A stretch of DNA of 64,000 nt. Source: Magnetospirillum aberrantis SpK (GTDB lineage: Bacteria > Pseudomonadota > Alphaproteobacteria > Rhodospirillales > Magnetospirillaceae). A model generated the notes under the pieces. It made no database searches and was not told the DNA's origin. It saw nothing but the letters and a program-made list of their open reading frames with translations. Of this stretch, positions 10,711 through 26,664 are shown in pieces; position 1 is the stretch's first letter; each line of letters opens with the position of its first letter. The translations under genes and the position numbers were made by a program. Where the stretch lies: assembly GCF_011022235.1 (NCBI RefSeq), contig NZ_JAAIYP010000039.1, forward strand, positions 62,001 to 126,000. Reading direction: 5' to 3'.

Positions 10711-11763
10711 TCAGTAGATCACGACGGCTTCGTCGGCCACTTCCTCGCGGATTTTCATCACCGCGTCCCATTCCACCAGGAAGGCCGCGACGCAAGCCGG
10801 GTCGAAATGGCTGCCCGCGCCGTCCTCCAGCAGTTTGCGCGCCTTTTCCAACGGCCACGCCGCCTTGTAGGGGCGCTCGCTGGTCAGGGCGTCGAACACG
10901 TCGGCAACCGCGACGATACGGCCCGACAAGGGAATATCCTCGCCCCTGAGGCGGTTGGGATAACCGCTGCCGTCCCATTTCTCGTGATGCGTCAGCGCGA
11001 TCTCGGCCCCGAACTGGATCAGGTGGGATTCGCTGCCCCTGAGGATTTCGTGGCCGATCTCGGGATGGCGGGTCATCACCAAGAATTCCTCGTCGGTCAA
11101 CTTGCCGGGCTTCAGCAAGATGCCGTCGGGAATCCCCAGCTTGCCCAGATCATGCATGGGCGCCGCCTTGAGGATCAGGGCGCAATATTCCTCGTCCTGG
11201 CCCAGCCGGCGGGCGATCAGTTCCGAATAACGCGCCATGCGCACGATGTGGGCGCCGGTTTCGGGATCGCGGAATTCGGCCGCCTTGGACAGCCTGAGGA
11301 TCAGTTCCTGCTCGCGCTGGACCACGGTGATGGTGGCCTTACGCACTTCGTCGGCCAGCCAGCGGTTACGGTCGCGCAATTGCAGATGACCGCGCCGCAG
11401 CGCCAGCAGGTTGGAAAAGCGCAGCCGCGCCTCGGCCGGGTCCACCGGCTTGGCCAGGAAGTCGGTCACCCCCAGTTCCAACGCCTTTTGCCGCACGCTG
11501 CGTTCGGCGGCGGCGGTGACCATGACGATGGGCACGTCGCGCAGTCCCGGAAGCTTGCGCACCGCCTCGACGTATTGATGTCCGTCCATCACCGGCATCA
11601 TGTAATCGACCACGATCATGTCGGGCACGTCCCGGCGACACGCTTCGTAGGCCGCCACCGGGTCGGCATAGGTCACCACCCGCACGTCCGGGCCGGTGCG
11701 TAGCGCCAATTGCTCGAACAGCATCAGGTTGGTGTCGTTGTCGTCGACGATGTGAACCAACAT
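10711..11763 (-). CDS. Response regulator with HD-GYP phosphodiesterase domain
   Basis: 350 residues. An N-terminal receiver (about 1-120) has acidic pocket VDDND, phospho-acceptor Asp in VVDYMMPVMDG and a conserved Lys in LAKPVD. A linker helix leads to an HD-GYP domain (about 185-330) with HDLGKLG and the GYPN form of the GYP motif. HD-GYP enzymes hydrolyse cyclic di-GMP to pGpG or GMP. The start at 11763 has a GGGGAG Shine-Dalgarno; a longer in-frame start at 11862 would lie inside the upstream kinase gene. It sits 16 bp downstream of the hybrid kinase on the same strand, so that kinase is its likely phosphodonor. Confidence 0.93.
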   Translation of the reverse strand: MLVHIVDDNDTNLMLFEQLALRTGPDVRVVTYADPVAAYEACRRDVPDMIVVDYMMPVMDGHQYVEAVRKLPGLRDVPIVMVTAAAERSVRQKALELGVTDFLAKPVDPAEARLRFSNLLALRRGHLQLRDRNRWLADEVRKATITVVQREQELILRLSKAAEFRDPETGAHIVRMARYSELIARRLGQDEEYCALILKAAPMHDLGKLGIPDGILLKPGKLTDEEFLVMTRHPEIGHEILRGSESHLIQFGAEIALTHHEKWDGSGYPNRLRGEDIPLSGRIVAVADVFDALTSERPYKAAWPLEKARKLLEDGAGSHFDPACVAAFLVEWDAVMKIREEVADEAVVIY

Positions 11764-11779
11764 CTTGGTGTTCTCCCCA

Positions 11780-15088
<3,309 letters not shown>

Positions 15089-15331
15089 CATACCTCCCCG
15101 ACAACAGCCATCTTCCGCCGCCCGGCCACCGCACGCCACAGGCCCACCGTCCCCTCGATGGACAGCGCGCGTTTGCCTTGCACCTTCCAAGCCATACCAA
15201 GGATGTATAAACAGCCTTACGGGCAGGAATAAACGAAAAACAAACGGTAGCAGCCTTGCGACGCCTCCCCTTTCGCTTTCATGCCGCGTTGCTTATCTTT
15301 TCACGATCCAACCCGACAAGGCAGCATATTC

Positions 15332-17983
15332 ATGTCCTCCGCTCCCGTTTCCGGCACAGCTCCCGCCGCCATCCGCCGTTGCGACTACACCCCGCCCGCA
15401 TTTTTAGTGGATCAGGTCGAACTGGGCTTTGACCTGGGCGAAGCGCGAACGGAAGTCCGGGCTGTCCTTCATCTGCGCCGCAATCCGGCGGCCGGGGCAG
15501 ACCTGCCCCTGGTGCTGAACGGCCAGTCCCTGGAAACCCTTCGGGTCGCCCTGGATGGCCGCGACCTTACCGCCGACGAATACCGCGTCGAGGGCGAGCG
15601 CCTGACCCTGGACAACGTTCCGGCCGACGCTTTCATGCTGGAAACCACCGTGGCGAACGACCCGGCGGCCAATTCCGCGCTGGAAGGGCTTTACGTGTCG
15701 GGCGGCATGCTGTGCACCCAATGCGAGGCAGAGGGCTTCCGCCGCATCACCTGGTACCCCGACCGCCCCGACGTGATGGCCCGTTTCCGCGTGCGTCTGA
15801 CCGCCGACCGCGCCCGCTATCCGGTGCTGTTGTCCAACGGCAACCTGATCGAGGAAACCGACCTGGGCGACGGCCGCCACAGCGCGGTGTGGGACGACCC
15901 CTTTCCCAAGCCCTGTTACCTGTTCGCGCTGGTGGCCGGCGACCTTGGACTGGTCGAGGGCGACTTCGTCACCAGAAGCGGCCGCCGGGTGGCACTGAAA
16001 TTCTGGGTCGAGCACGGCAACCAGGATCAGGCCGGCCACGCCCTGGCGTCGCTGCAAAAGGCCATGGCCTGGGACGAACAGGTGTTCGGGCTGGAATACG
16101 ACCTCGACATCTACAACGTGGTCGCCGTTTCGCATTTCAACATGGGGGCGATGGAGAACAAGAGCCTCAACGTCTTCAACAGCAAATTCGTGCTGGCCAA
16201 GCGCGAAACCGCCACCGATTTCGACTTCCTGGGCATCGAGTCGGTCATCGCCCACGAATATTTCCACAATTGGACCGGCAACCGCGTCACCTGCCGCGAC
16301 TGGTTCCAACTGACCCTGAAAGAGGGGTTGACCGTCTTCCGCGACCAGGAATTCTCGGCCGACATGAACTCGCGCGGGCTTCAGCGCCTGGGGGACGTGC
16401 GCAACCTGCGCGCCGCCCAGTTCATCGAGGACAACGGGCCGATGGCCCATCCCATCCGCCCGGAATCCTATGTGGAGATCAACAATTTCTACACTTCGAC
16501 CGTCTACCAGAAGGGCGCCGAGGTGATCCGCATGATCCACACCCTGATCGGCGCCGACGCCTTCCGCAAGGGCATGGACCTGTACTTCGCCCGCCACGAT
16601 GGCCACGCGGTGACGTGCGAGGATTTCGTCGCCGCCATGGAAGACGCCTCGGACGACGACCTGAGCCAGTTCCGCCGCTGGTATTCCCAGGCTGGCACCC
16701 CCCGCGTGACCGCCCGTTGGGACCATGACCAGACGGCACGCCGCCTGACCCTCAGCCTGTCGCAGGACACCCGCCCCACCCCCGGCCAGCCCGAGAAACA
16801 GCCGTTCCACATTCCGGTGGCGGTGGGGCTGGTCGGCGCGGATGGCGACCTGCCGTTACGGCTTGAGGGTGAGAACGCCGCCCAGGGCACCACCCGCGTC
16901 CTCAACCTGACCCTGCCCGAACAGGACTTCGTGTTCGAGGACGTGGCCGAGGCGGCGCTGCCGTCGCTGCTGCGCGGTTTCTCGGCGCCGGTGATCCTGG
17001 ACGCTCCCTATTCGCGGGCCGACCTCGCCCGCTTGATGGCCGACGATTCCGACGCCTTCAACCGCTGGGATGCCGGCCAGGAACTGGCGATCCGCGTCAT
17101 CCTGGATCTGGTGGCCGACCATGCCGCCGGTCGCCCCCTGGCCTTGGACGAGGATTTCGCCGTCGCCTGGGGCAAGGTGCTGGCCGATTACGCCGCCGAC
17201 CCGGCCTTCGCCGCCGAAGCGCTCAGCCTGCCCGGGTTCTCGGTGCTGGGCGAGCGCATGGAGACCATCGACGTCGACGGCATCTGCGCCGCAACCAAGT
17301 TCCTGGCCGCAAGCCTGGGCAAACGCTTCGCCGCCCCCTTGTTGCGGCTGCGCGAGGTCCTGGCCGAAAGCGGCTATGCCCTGACGCCCGAAGCCATCGG
17401 ACGGCGGCGGCTGCGCAACGGCGCCCTGACCTTCCTGGCCCATGGCCAGCCCGCCGACACCCGCGTCCTGGCCGCGGAACAGTTCCGCACCGCCACCAAC
17501 ATGACCGACCAGTTGACGGCGCTGTCCGCCCTGGTGGTGATCGGCGCCGACGCCGCCGGACCGGCGCTCGCCGCCTTTTACGAACAGTGGAAGGACGAAC
17601 GGCTGGTGGTCAACAAATGGCTGGGCATCCAGGCCATGGCCGATTGGCCGGATGTCCTGGACCGGGTCAAGGTGTTGATGGAGCACCCCGCCTTCGACGG
17701 CCGCGAACCCAACAAGATCTATGCGCTGATCGGCGGGTTCGCCGCCAACCCGCAATGGTTCCACGCCGCCGACGGCGCCGGTTACGCCTTCATGGCCGAC
17801 CGGGTGCTGGCCCTTGATTCCACCAATCCGCAGGTGGCGTCGCGCATGGCCCGCTCCCTGATGCGGTGGAAGCGTTTCGATCCGGCACGTCAATCCCACA
17901 TGCGCGGCCAGTTGGAGCGCATCGGAGCCAAGCCGGGGCTGTCGTCCGACGTGGCCGAGATCGTCGCCAAGGCCCTGGCCTGA
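15332..17983 (+). CDS. pepN: Aminopeptidase N (M1 family zinc metallopeptidase)
   Basis: 883 residues, close to E. coli PepN (870). The M1 exopeptidase motif GAMEN lies at 272-276, the zinc site HEYFH at 308-312 with the downstream Glu in LKEG (331), and the PepN-type C-terminal superhelical domain fills the last third. It removes N-terminal residues from peptides in the cytoplasm. The ATG at 15332 fits the family N-terminus; an upstream in-frame ATG at 15281 would add 17 unconserved residues. It is divergent from the hybrid kinase, with about 240 bp between the two starts. Confidence 0.96.
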   Translation: MSSAPVSGTAPAAIRRCDYTPPAFLVDQVELGFDLGEARTEVRAVLHLRRNPAAGADLPLVLNGQSLETLRVALDGRDLTADEYRVEGERLTLDNVPADAFMLETTVANDPAANSALEGLYVSGGMLCTQCEAEGFRRITWYPDRPDVMARFRVRLTADRARYPVLLSNGNLIEETDLGDGRHSAVWDDPFPKPCYLFALVAGDLGLVEGDFVTRSGRRVALKFWVEHGNQDQAGHALASLQKAMAWDEQVFGLEYDLDIYNVVAVSHFNMGAMENKSLNVFNSKFVLAKRETATDFDFLGIESVIAHEYFHNWTGNRVTCRDWFQLTLKEGLTVFRDQEFSADMNSRGLQRLGDVRNLRAAQFIEDNGPMAHPIRPESYVEINNFYTSTVYQKGAEVIRMIHTLIGADAFRKGMDLYFARHDGHAVTCEDFVAAMEDASDDDLSQFRRWYSQAGTPRVTARWDHDQTARRLTLSLSQDTRPTPGQPEKQPFHIPVAVGLVGADGDLPLRLEGENAAQGTTRVLNLTLPEQDFVFEDVAEAALPSLLRGFSAPVILDAPYSRADLARLMADDSDAFNRWDAGQELAIRVILDLVADHAAGRPLALDEDFAVAWGKVLADYAADPAFAAEALSLPGFSVLGERMETIDVDGICAATKFLAASLGKRFAAPLLRLREVLAESGYALTPEAIGRRRLRNGALTFLAHGQPADTRVLAAEQFRTATNMTDQLTALSALVVIGADAAGPALAAFYEQWKDERLVVNKWLGIQAMADWPDVLDRVKVLMEHPAFDGREPNKIYALIGGFAANPQWFHAADGAGYAFMADRVLALDSTNPQVASRMARSLMRWKRFDPARQSHMRGQLERIGAKPGLSSDVAEIVAKALA

Positions 17984-18068
17984 ACCAGCCAAGAGCCAAG
18001 GCCATTTAAGGACTTACCGGGCGGCGGAGCGGGGGGTAAGGTGAGCGCCTGACAGCCTGACCGACACC

Positions 18069-21037
<2,969 letters not shown>

Positions 21038-21041
<4 letters not shown>

Positions 21042-22246
21042 AAGGCTTGGTTCTGGTCACTGGCGACGACGCCTTGAAGGCGGAAGCCCAGGCCTATTTC
21101 ACCGGGCTGGGCTACCGCTTCTCGAACGAAGTGCCGGTGGAACGCGCGCCCGACTGGGCGTTGGCGGCGGATTTGGGCTTGCTGGCGCCGCTGGCCTCGG
21201 GACTGGCCAACCAGGATTTGGCCCGGCATTTCGGCCAGGTGGTGGCCCTGGCCGACACTGACGGATTTCATGCCCGGCTTCAGGCGGCGCGGCTGGGAGC
21301 CAGCGGCTTCCTGCGTCGGCCGCTAAGCCCGGCCGACCTGTTCGACCGTTTGGAAGACGGCATCGCCTGGACCTCGCAGGACCCGATCCGCGTCCTGATC
21401 ATCGACGACGACCCCATCGCGGCACGGGTCACCGGCCGCCAGATGGAAATGACCGGCATGGCCACCCGCCAGGTCGAAGACCCGGCCCAAGTGTTGGAAG
21501 CGTTGCGCGACTTCCGGCCCGACATCGCCATCGTCGATCTTTACATGCCGCAATGCTCGGGTACCGAACTGGCCCAGGTGATCCGCCAGATCGACACCTT
21601 CGACAGCCTGCCCATCATCTTCCTGTCGTCCGAGGCCGAACTGGCGGCCCAGATGACCGCCGTCAGCATCGGCGGCGACGACTTCGTCGCCAAGGGCACG
21701 CCGGCGGCATTGATGGTGCCCCTGATCCGCTCGCGCGCAGAGCGCATGCGCCGACTGCGCCGCCATCTCGCCAACGACGGCATGACCCGTCTCCTGACCC
21801 ATACCGCGTTCAAGGAACGGCTGGACGAGACCTTGCGCCGGGACCAGTCGGTTTGCCTGGCGCTGTGCGACATCGATTCCTTCCGCGCCGTCAACGCCGA
21901 GCACGGCCATCCGATCGGCGACGTGGTGATCAAGACGTTGTCTCGGCTGTTGCGTCACCGCTCGCGGCCGGGCGACGAAATCGGCCGTTTCGGCGGCGAG
22001 GAATTCGCCCTGTTGCTGCCGGCCACCCCGCTCGACGAGGCGGCCGCCATGGTCGAGAACATGCGCGCAGCTTTCGCCGAACTGGCGCATTCCGGCCCCG
22101 GCGGCCGCTTCCACGCTTCGTTCAGCGCCGGCCTGACCCGGTCGCGGGCGGGTGAAAGCGTCGAGGAACTGGTGCGCCGCACCCTGGCGGCCCTGGGGCG
22201 GGCCAAGGATCAGGGCCGCAACCGTCTGGTCAAGGATGAAGCATGA
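21038..22246 (+). CDS. Response regulator diguanylate cyclase (two receiver-like domains plus GGDEF)
   Basis: 402 residues. The first about 110 look like a receiver fold without a convincing phospho-Asp. A canonical receiver follows (about 118-235: LIIDDDP, IVDLYMPQCSG with the Asp), then a GGDEF domain (about 245-400) with the active GGEEF signature. An RPGD I-site sits five residues before GGEEF, so product inhibition is likely. It makes cyclic di-GMP when activated. Overlaps at both ends (ATGA with the upstream 7TM kinase, ATGA with the downstream deoxyribosyltransferase) mark a tightly coupled three-gene unit and point to the 7TM kinase as its phosphodonor. Confidence 0.93.
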
Positions 22247-22749
22247 GCAAGAGCGTCTACCTGGCCGGTCCGGCCGTGTTCCACCCCGCCGCCAAACAGG
22301 TGTTCGAATATCTGGTGGACATCTGCACCCGCCATGGCCTGACCGCCATCACCCCACAGATCGACGAGAGCGAGTTGGCCGGCCTGTCCAAGCCGGAACA
22401 GGCGGCGCTGATCCGCGCCGGGAACATCGCCAAGATTCGTGCCGCCGATGCTGTTGTTGCCTGCATCTCGCCATTCCGTGGGCCCGGTGCCGATGCCGGC
22501 ACCGCCTGGGAAATGGGCTATGCCGAGGCGCTGGGCAAGCCGGTGGTGGCGTGGAACGAGGCACTGGACGATTATCGCAAGCGCGTGCCCGCCGACATCG
22601 ACCCCCAGGGCACCGCATGGTGCCGCCAGCACGGCATGATCGTCGAGGATTTCGGGTTGAGCGACAATTTGATGCTGACCGCCGGCGCCCACCCGGTGGA
22701 GCCCGATTTCGAGGCGGCGGTCAAGGCGGTCGCCGTCTTGCTGGGTTAG
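22243..22749 (+). CDS. Nucleoside 2-deoxyribosyltransferase family protein
   Basis: 168 residues with the family pattern YLAGPAVF at the N-terminus, SPFRGPGADAGTAWEMGYA with the likely nucleophile Glu, and a closing domain with conserved Asp/Asn residues. Such enzymes exchange or hydrolyse the base of 2'-deoxynucleosides or of nucleoside 5'-monophosphates, in salvage or nucleotide-pool cleaning. Start overlaps the GGDEF gene stop (ATGA). Its own TAG overlaps the TAA of the convergent glucosidase gene within the four bases 22746-22749. The link to the signalling genes may be transcriptional only. Confidence 0.87.
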   Translation: MSKSVYLAGPAVFHPAAKQVFEYLVDICTRHGLTAITPQIDESELAGLSKPEQAALIRAGNIAKIRAADAVVACISPFRGPGADAGTAWEMGYAEALGKPVVAWNEALDDYRKRVPADIDPQGTAWCRQHGMIVEDFGLSDNLMLTAGAHPVEPDFEAAVKAVAVLLG

Positions 22750-24701
22750 GACGCCGCCACCCAGGCGCGCAGCCATTCCGCCACGCTCCAGCCCTGGGCG
22801 GTGCAGCCGCGCGGGGTGTGGGGCGGGTCGCCGTCGAACACTTCGGCGATGGTGCCGACACAATATTCGCCCAAATGCGGCGCCATGGCCGCCAGCACGG
22901 CACGGGCGCCGGCGTGGTCCTGGGGCCACACCCTGAGCCAAGCGTCGACGAAAGGCCCCAGCAGGAACGGCCACACCGTGCCCTGATGATAGGCGCCGTC
23001 GCGCGCCAACTGGTCGCCGTCGAAGCGGCCGCGATAGGCCGGATGGTCTGACGGCAGCGAGCGCAGGCCAAAGGGGGTCAGCAGGCGGTCGCGCACCACC
23101 TCGACCACCCGGCGCCAATGCCGTGGGTCCAGCACCGGATTGGGCAGGGACAGGGACAGCAACTGGTTGGGGCGCAGCAACGGCGCCTCCCCCGGATCGC
23201 CGTCGACGACGTCGTAAAGATAACCGCCTTCGGCGTACCAGAAGCGGGCGTTGAACGATTCGCGCGCTCGTTCGGCGGCGGCGGCGACGCGGTCGGCCTC
23301 GGCCGTCTTGCCGGTTTCCGCCAGCCAACGCGCCATGACGCACAAGGCGTTGTACCAAAGCGCGTTGATCTCGACCGGCTTGCCCCGGCGCGGCGTCACC
23401 ACCCAGTCGCCGACGATGGCGTCCATCCAGGTCAACTGGTAGCCATCGGCCGCCGCCCGCAACAGCCCGTCCTCGGGATCGACCCCGATGCCGTAAAGCG
23501 TGCCGGTCATGTGGCGTTCCACCACCTCCTCCAGCTTGGGCAGAATCAGCTCCAGGGTCTCCATGTCGCCGGTGTGGGCGACGTAACGGTCCACCGCGTG
23601 GAAGAACCACAGCGTGGCGTCGGCGGTATGGTAGACCGGCGGCCAGGGCCCGTCGGGAATGTTGTCGGGGATCAGCCCGTCCTTGAGATAGCGGGCGAAG
23701 GTGCGCAGGGTGTCGCGAGCCTCGGCATGGCGGCCGGTGATCAGCATCAGGCCTTCGAGCCCGATCATGGTGTCGCGGCCCCAATCGTTGAACCAGGGAT
23801 AGCCGGCGATCGAACTGCACACCCCGTCGCCCTCGGCCTGGACACGCGCCAGCAATTGCGGCCGGTTGCGCGGGGTGAAAACGAAGGCATCGGCGGCCAA
23901 GGTCAAAAGGGCCGCCATCTCGTCGGCGCGCAGGGCCGGATGGGCGCGCGACAACAGCCGGCGGCGGCGCTCACGCTCGGCCGCCCAGGCATCGTCGGCA
24001 TCCAACGCCGTGGCGATGGCCCAACTTTCCGTCGAGGCGGCCAGGGCCAGCGCGCCATCCAGCGTGGCCGTCAAGGTACCGGGGCTCCATTGTGGCCCGT
24101 GGTCCAGGTAACCGCGCCCGCTTTCGATGGCATAATGCATGTCGCGCCGACAGGGATCGTCCCAATCGGCACGCCATCCCGCCACCGCCAGCCGCAACGC
24201 CGGCCAGGGCGCGCAGGCGATCTCGACACAGCCATCCTCGACAACGACGGGATGGGCCTTGATCAGATCCTGATCAAGGCCCCAATCGGCATGACGAACG
24301 TGCAGCCATGGCCGCAACCGCAGTTCCACCGCCGCCCCCTCCAACAGATGGTACTGCACATGCACGGTGTTCTGGCGCCACGGCATCACCACCCGGCGCT
24401 CGATCACCCGGCCGGCGCCGACGAAGCGCCAGACCGGCAAGCCGCCGTCCAGCCGGAACTCCACCGCCAGTTCGAACAGCGGCAAAGCCCCACCAGGAAG
24501 CAACAGAACCTCTTCCAACTGGTCGAGCATCACCGTGCGTCCACGCGGTGCGTCGAGCGCCGCCACCAGAAGACCGTCATGACGGCGCGACACGTCCCCC
24601 GCCAAGGTTCCCGAGGCATAACCGCCCAAACCGTTCGTGGTCATCCATTCCTTGCCCGCCCAAGAGGCGGTGGCGCCGACGTGAAGCTGGAGAAGAGACA
24701 T
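22746..24701 (-). CDS. Amylo-alpha-1,6-glucosidase / glycogen-debranching-type enzyme
   Basis: 651 residues. The N-terminal part (about 1-200) matches GDE_N with TTNGLGGYASGT near residue 20. The C-terminal GH-like (alpha/alpha)6 barrel has YPWFNDWGRDTMIGLEGL, LIPDNIPDG, ATLWFFHAVDRY and GAYHQGTVWPFLLGPF, the acidic and aromatic pattern of GDE_C. It should cut alpha-1,6 branch points of glycogen or maltodextrin in the cytoplasm. The start at 24701 has GGAGG five bases upstream. The frame is open further upstream but only as the antisense of the diguanylate cyclase gene. It is divergent from that gene across 132 bp; no other glycogen genes are in the window. Confidence 0.93.
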   Translation of the reverse strand: MSLLQLHVGATASWAGKEWMTTNGLGGYASGTLAGDVSRRHDGLLVAALDAPRGRTVMLDQLEEVLLLPGGALPLFELAVEFRLDGGLPVWRFVGAGRVIERRVVMPWRQNTVHVQYHLLEGAAVELRLRPWLHVRHADWGLDQDLIKAHPVVVEDGCVEIACAPWPALRLAVAGWRADWDDPCRRDMHYAIESGRGYLDHGPQWSPGTLTATLDGALALAASTESWAIATALDADDAWAAERERRRRLLSRAHPALRADEMAALLTLAADAFVFTPRNRPQLLARVQAEGDGVCSSIAGYPWFNDWGRDTMIGLEGLMLITGRHAEARDTLRTFARYLKDGLIPDNIPDGPWPPVYHTADATLWFFHAVDRYVAHTGDMETLELILPKLEEVVERHMTGTLYGIGVDPEDGLLRAAADGYQLTWMDAIVGDWVVTPRRGKPVEINALWYNALCVMARWLAETGKTAEADRVAAAAERARESFNARFWYAEGGYLYDVVDGDPGEAPLLRPNQLLSLSLPNPVLDPRHWRRVVEVVRDRLLTPFGLRSLPSDHPAYRGRFDGDQLARDGAYHQGTVWPFLLGPFVDAWLRVWPQDHAGARAVLAAMAPHLGEYCVGTIAEVFDGDPPHTPRGCTAQGWSVAEWLRAWVAAS

Positions 24702-24833
24702 GGCGACCTCCGGCGGAATGGATGTTCCATGGTGCGGCCAGCGCCGGGAACTGTCCAGTAGGGGGGATTGAACTGTGTCACGGGAACGCCAATGTGCAGG
24801 AAAGACATTCCCTGTGGGGTAGGGCATTCCGTC

Positions 24834-26369
24834 ATGATGTTCGCGCGGGCCTCCGGTTGGCGCCGCGTCCACGCGCAAGGATGGCTGGTCCTGGCGGTGT
24901 TGACGGCGGCGACCTTGGCCACCTTCACGCTGTTGGCGTGGCGGGACCTGGAGACACGCGACGAAACCGCCGCCCGCCAGGCCCACGACACCGCCTGGTT
25001 CATCACCCGCAGCATCGACGGCAAGTTCGACCAGATCGACCGGCAACTGACCCTGATCGCCGCCGAGGCCGGGGCCAACGGCGACTTCACCGGCGAGCCG
25101 GTGTGGCGCATGATCGGTCTGGCCCTGCGCACCACCCCCGAGGTGCGGTCGTTCGGCCTGTACGACCGCGAAGGAAACATCGTCCAGCACAGCAACCACA
25201 AGGGCGGCTATCCCCACATATCGGTGGCCGACCGCGACTATTTCCGCACGCTGCGCGACGATCCCGACCACGGACCGGTGGTGACCCAGCCCCTGGTCAG
25301 CCGGGTCAGCGGCCAGACCGTCGTCGGTGTCGCGCATGCCATTCAGGATTCCAACGGCGCTTTCGTCGGCGTCGCGTTGGCGGCGGTCGCCCCCGAAGCC
25401 TTCGACCTGTTCGCCAGCCTGCCCAACCTGCCGCGCGACAGCGCCATCGCCATCCACCACCGCGCCGGCGCCAACCTGTTCCGCGCCCCCGCTCTGGCCG
25501 ACCAGATCGACGTCGACATGCGCGCAAGCCCGGTCTTCACCGCCTTGCGGAACGCTCCGGCCGGTCTGGTCGAAGGCGACGACCACGGCAGCATGTTGGA
25601 CGGCCACGCCCGCATCCTGGCCTATCGTACCTTGACGCGCTGGCCGCTGGTGGTGGTGGTCGGTGTTCCCCAAGGCGCGGTGTTGGCCGATTGGCGCCAC
25701 GACTGGAGCCGCAACGCCTTGCTGGTGGGGCTGGCGCTGGTGGGATTCGCCTGGCTGGCCACCGCCGCGCAACGGCAGTTGACCGGCCGGCTCGAGGCCG
25801 AACTGGCGCTCAGCCGCCAGGAATTGCGCTACCACGCCCAGGTCGAAGAAGAACTGCGCTATTGGGCCAACACCGACGCCCTGACCGGCATGGCCAACCG
25901 TCGCCACTTCCTGGCGCAATGCGAACGCGAGATGCAGCGTGCGGCGCGCTATGGCCGGCCGCTGACGGTCGCCATCTTCGACATCGACTGGTTCAAGCGA
26001 ATCAACGATGGTTTCGGCCACGCCACCGGCGACGAGGTCTTGCGCGTCATCGCCCAGGCCACCGCCCAAAGCCTGCGCGAAACAGACATGGCCGGCCGGC
26101 TGGGCGGCGAGGAGTTCGGGCTTCTGCTGCCTGAAACCGGGATCGAGGGCGGCACCGAACTGGCGGAACGGCTGCGTCTGGCCGTTTCCTCGGCTCACAT
26201 CGTCGCCAAGGACAAAACGGTCGCCGTCACCATCAGCATCGGCGTCGCCACCATGGCGGCGGACGAAGCTTCGGTGGACACGTTGTTCGCCCGCGCCGAT
26301 TGCGCCCTTTACCGGGCCAAGGAAAGCGGCCGCGACCGTGTGGAGGTCGCCACGGCAACCTTGGGGTAA
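24834..26369 (+). CDS. Membrane diguanylate cyclase with periplasmic sensor domain
   Basis: 511 residues. TM1 (about 13-35) and TM2 (about 295-315) flank a periplasmic dCACHE-like domain of about 260 residues; TM2 is followed by a coiled coil and a C-terminal GGDEF domain (about 350-505). The signature is GGEEF and an RETD I-site lies five residues before it, so an active, feedback-inhibited cyclase is expected. The ATG pair at 24834/24837 follows a GGGG-rich Shine-Dalgarno; in-frame ATGs at 24768 and 24792 have less support. dCACHE domains usually bind small ligands such as organic or amino acids. It is divergent from the glucosidase gene. Confidence 0.92.
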   Translation: MMFARASGWRRVHAQGWLVLAVLTAATLATFTLLAWRDLETRDETAARQAHDTAWFITRSIDGKFDQIDRQLTLIAAEAGANGDFTGEPVWRMIGLALRTTPEVRSFGLYDREGNIVQHSNHKGGYPHISVADRDYFRTLRDDPDHGPVVTQPLVSRVSGQTVVGVAHAIQDSNGAFVGVALAAVAPEAFDLFASLPNLPRDSAIAIHHRAGANLFRAPALADQIDVDMRASPVFTALRNAPAGLVEGDDHGSMLDGHARILAYRTLTRWPLVVVVGVPQGAVLADWRHDWSRNALLVGLALVGFAWLATAAQRQLTGRLEAELALSRQELRYHAQVEEELRYWANTDALTGMANRRHFLAQCEREMQRAARYGRPLTVAIFDIDWFKRINDGFGHATGDEVLRVIAQATAQSLRETDMAGRLGGEEFGLLLPETGIEGGTELAERLRLAVSSAHIVAKDKTVAVTISIGVATMAADEASVDTLFARADCALYRAKESGRDRVEVATATLG

Positions 26370-26405
26370 ACAAAGCCGTGGGCTCTCACCTTGTTGCACT
26401 GCAAA

Positions 26406-26419
26406 CTGATCCAGATCAA
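26406..26419 (+). promoter_or_regulatory. FNR/Anr-type box (CTGAT-CCAG-ATCAA)
   Basis: Nine of ten half-site positions match the FNR consensus TTGAT-N4-ATCAA; only the first base differs. The centre lies about 76 bp before the ATG of the microprotein. A class II arrangement (box centred at -41.5) would place a -10 element near 26442, where TGATAGGGT occurs. It suggests induction at low oxygen; a computed motif score is lacking. Confidence 0.6.
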
Positions 26420-26488
26420 AGCTGAATAACCATATTCCTGATAGGGTCCAACCACCATCAAGCGAGTCCCGAAATGGGGGAGATCAAC

Positions 26489-26593
26489 ATGGTTCTGGAC
26501 AACGAGGCGATTATCGCCCTGGGCTTCCTGGTCAGCATTCTGGTGGTAACCGGCGGCTTGCTTTACTTCTTGGTCGCCAAGCTGAAGCGCTAG
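26489..26593 (+). CDS. 34-residue single-TM membrane microprotein
   Basis: A short gene: ATG at 26489, TAG at 26591, with a strong GGGGGAG Shine-Dalgarno seven bases upstream. The product has an acidic N-terminus (MVLDNEA), one hydrophobic helix of about 22 residues, and a basic C-terminus AKLKR, so it should sit in the inner membrane with N-out/C-in topology. I do not recognise a family. Size and shape resemble accessory subunits of terminal oxidases or membrane ATPases (CydX-, CcoQ- or KdpF-like), but the sequence does not match those I recall. A flanking FNR-type box and a strong intrinsic terminator make it a complete monocistronic unit, which argues that it is real. Confidence 0.72.
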   Translation: MVLDNEAIIALGFLVSILVVTGGLLYFLVAKLKR

Positions 26594-26664
26594 GCACCAT
26601 TGGGCGCCGCACTGGCGCCACCCAAAAAGACCACGGAATGACGCGGAGGCATTGCTCCGCGCCC

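Noticed and set aside
24702-26399. A 1217-residue minus-strand frame extending the glucosidase upstream
   Set aside because: The extension is antisense to the clearly coding diguanylate cyclase; the true start at 24701 has GGAGG.
26598-26660. Two further GC hairpins after the microprotein gene (GGCGCC/GGCGCC, GCGGAG/CTCCGC) considered as an sRNA
   Set aside because: No promoter and no independent U-run; probably part of the 3' UTR ahead of the terminator.
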